Source of the DNA: Candidatus Nomurabacteria bacterium
GTDB lineage: Bacteria > Patescibacteria > Paceibacteria > UBA9973
Length of the DNA stretch: 5,040 bases
Assembly: GCA_023267435.1 (NCBI GenBank)
Contig: JAHFNH010000009.1
Coordinates: forward strand, 1 to 5,040
Direction: 5' to 3'
Numbering within the stretch: position 1 is the first letter of the stretch; each line of letters begins with the position of its first letter. The notes below the pieces were generated by a model, which was not told where the DNA came from, made no database searches, and saw only the letters and a list, made by a program, of their open reading frames with translations. The translations under genes and the position numbers were made by a program. Positions 3,729-5,040 of this stretch are shown piece after piece.

Positions 3729-5040
3729 ATGGACAACCCAGAGTTACCTATAAATAAAGATCTGACATATGTCGGACAAACAACTTTCCGAGATAAGAAT
3801 CAACTCTTTGGTATTAAGCGCAAAGACAGGCGCCAGCATGTTTATGTATTAGGAAAGTCAGGTACAGGTAAATCTGTGCTTCTTTCCAATATGATAATTC
3901 AGAATATTCAGAATGGCGACGGTGTCTGTGTTGTTGATCCGCACGGAGAACTCGTAGAAGGTGTCCTGCAATCTATTCCGCCAGATCGTATTAAAGATGT
4001 TATTTATTTCAATCCAGCTGATACCGATTACCATATTGGTTTCAATGTTATTGAAGTTTTTGATCCGAAATATAAACATCTTGTAGCTTCAGGTCTGATG
4101 GGAATTTTCACGAAGATCTGGGCAAATGTTTGGTCTGCTCGAATGGAATATATTTTGAATAATGCTATTTTAGCTTTGTTAGATACTCCAGGTTCAACTC
4201 TACTTGGTATTCCTCGAATGTTGGTGGATAAAGAATATCGCAAAACAATTATTGAAAATTTGAAAGATCCGGTTATTAAAGCCTTTTGGGTTAAAGAATA
4301 TGAAACTTGGCCTGAAAAATTTAGAAATGAAGCCATAGCTCCGATTCAAAACAAAGTCGGACAGTTTCTTTCGTCTTCTATTGTTAGAAATGTTGTCGGT
4401 CAGTCTGTGAGTACAATTAATGTTTTTGACATAATGAATCAAGGGAAAATTTTTCTTGTGAATGTTTCCAAAGGACGCATTGGTGAAGACAATTCTGCGC
4501 TTCTTGGAGGTATGATTATTACCAAGATTCAATTAGCTGCGATGGAGCGCGTGCGTATTCCTGAAGATGAAAGAAAAGATTTTTATTTATATGTCGACGA
4601 ATTCCAAAATTTCGTGACGGATTCTTTCGCTAGTATTTTGTCTGAGGCTAGAAAATACAGATTGAATCTAACTGTGGCTCACCAATACACTGCTCAGCTT
4701 GTTATCGGTGGCAGTTCTTCGGTGCGTGATGCTGTCTTCGGCAACGTGGGTACGATGATTGTTTTCCGAGTAGGCGCAGACGACGCGCAATTTTTGGAAA
4801 AAGAATTTGAACCAGAATTTACTCCGCAAGATATTGTGAATTTACCGAACTATCGCATATATCTTCGACTGATGATCGACGGCATAACCTCACGCCCTTT
4901 TTCTGCTAGGACTTTACCCCCGATAGTTAAAAATCCAGATCCGAAAGTAGAAGAAGCTGTTATTGGTATGTCCCGTGCCCTTTATTGTAAATCCAAAGAA
5001 GTCGTCGAAGATGAGATAAATGCTTGGAGTGGTATGTCTA
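3729..5040 (+). CDS. TraD/TraG-type (type IV coupling protein-like) ATPase, 3'-truncated by window edge
   Basis: The first 437 residues of a P-loop ATPase of the VirD4/TraD/TraG–HerA group, whose members pump DNA or couple substrates to type IV secretion. Walker A is GKSGTGKS (42-49), followed by VVDPHGEL (68-75), a motif typical of this group. Walker B is LYVDE (287-291), followed by FQNF. The sensor-like segment TVAHQY (315-320) and the block FGNVGTMIVFRVGADDAQFLEKEF are typical of the TraM-recognition/TraG C-terminal type domain. An in-frame TAG at 3723-3725 fixes the ATG at 3729 as the first possible start. The protein therefore lacks the N-terminal membrane helices of classical coupling proteins and begins almost directly with the ATPase core. 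The frame is open to the right edge, so the C-terminus is unknown. No other secretion gene is visible. Its role in DNA transfer, uptake or pilus-linked secretion is inferred from the family. Confidence 0.88.
   Translation, partial: MDNPELPINKDLTYVGQTTFRDKNQLFGIKRKDRRQHVYVLGKSGTGKSVLLSNMIIQNIQNGDGVCVVDPHGELVEGVLQSIPPDRIKDVIYFNPADTDYHIGFNVIEVFDPKYKHLVASGLMGIFTKIWANVWSARMEYILNNAILALLDTPGSTLLGIPRMLVDKEYRKTIIENLKDPVIKAFWVKEYETWPEKFRNEAIAPIQNKVGQFLSSSIVRNVVGQSVSTINVFDIMNQGKIFLVNVSKGRIGEDNSALLGGMIITKIQLAAMERVRIPEDERKDFYLYVDEFQNFVTDSFASILSEARKYRLNLTVAHQYTAQLVIGGSSSVRDAVFGNVGTMIVFRVGADDAQFLEKEFEPEFTPQDIVNLPNYRIYLRLMIDGITSRPFSARTLPPIVKNPDPKVEEAVIGMSRALYCKSKEVVEDEINAWSGMS

Noticed and set aside
4028..4532. 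Overlapping minus-strand open frames opposite the ATPase gene
   Set aside because: The + strand carries clear Walker A, Walker B and family motifs through this stretch, so these are antisense shadows.

Overview
The window looks like chromosomal DNA from an AT-rich bacterium, most probably a member of the Candidate Phyla Radiation / Patescibacteria (Parcubacteria-like). This is inference. It rests on the compact PaaX/Cas2-like regulator, a soluble TraD/TraG-type ATPase beside housekeeping genes, the high A+T content, very short intergenic gaps and the absence of Shine-Dalgarno sequences at every visible start. The genetic code appears standard (code 11): the glycine-rich dnaK and grpE frames use only GGN for Gly and contain no in-frame TGA.

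Layout. The left edge holds the 3' part of grpE (2-436, +). Next come a small three-helix membrane protein of unknown function (455-790, +) and, meeting it tail to tail with a 3-base gap, a PaaX-like winged-helix regulator with a Cas2-like domain (794-1369, -). A 121-base divergent intergenic region follows (1370-1490). Then come a 94-aa protein of unknown function with a possible MerR/excisionase-like shape (1491-1775, +), full-length dnaK (1805-3703, +) and a TraD/TraG-type DNA-pumping ATPase that runs off the right edge (3729-5040, +). No RNA gene, insertion sequence or CRISPR array was seen, and there is no gene-free stretch above 300 bases.

How the parts may work together. GrpE and DnaK are partners in one chaperone cycle, but here three unrelated genes, one on the opposite strand, lie between them. 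The divergent region between the regulator and the 94-aa gene holds a near-perfect inverted repeat (11-bp arms, 6-base centre, 10 of 11 pairs). Its two arms overlap the predicted -35 boxes of both divergent promoters. The simplest reading is that the PaaX-like protein represses itself and the rightward unit of the 94-aa gene, and perhaps dnaK. No CIRCE/HrcA element was seen, so this could be a lineage-specific control circuit placed on a chaperone gene. A second inverted repeat, perfect and GC-rich (11-bp arms), lies inside the first codons of the regulator gene.

Several start codons sit only about 6-10 bases downstream of a plausible -10 box, which together with the missing ribosome binding sites suggests leaderless or very short-leader mRNAs.
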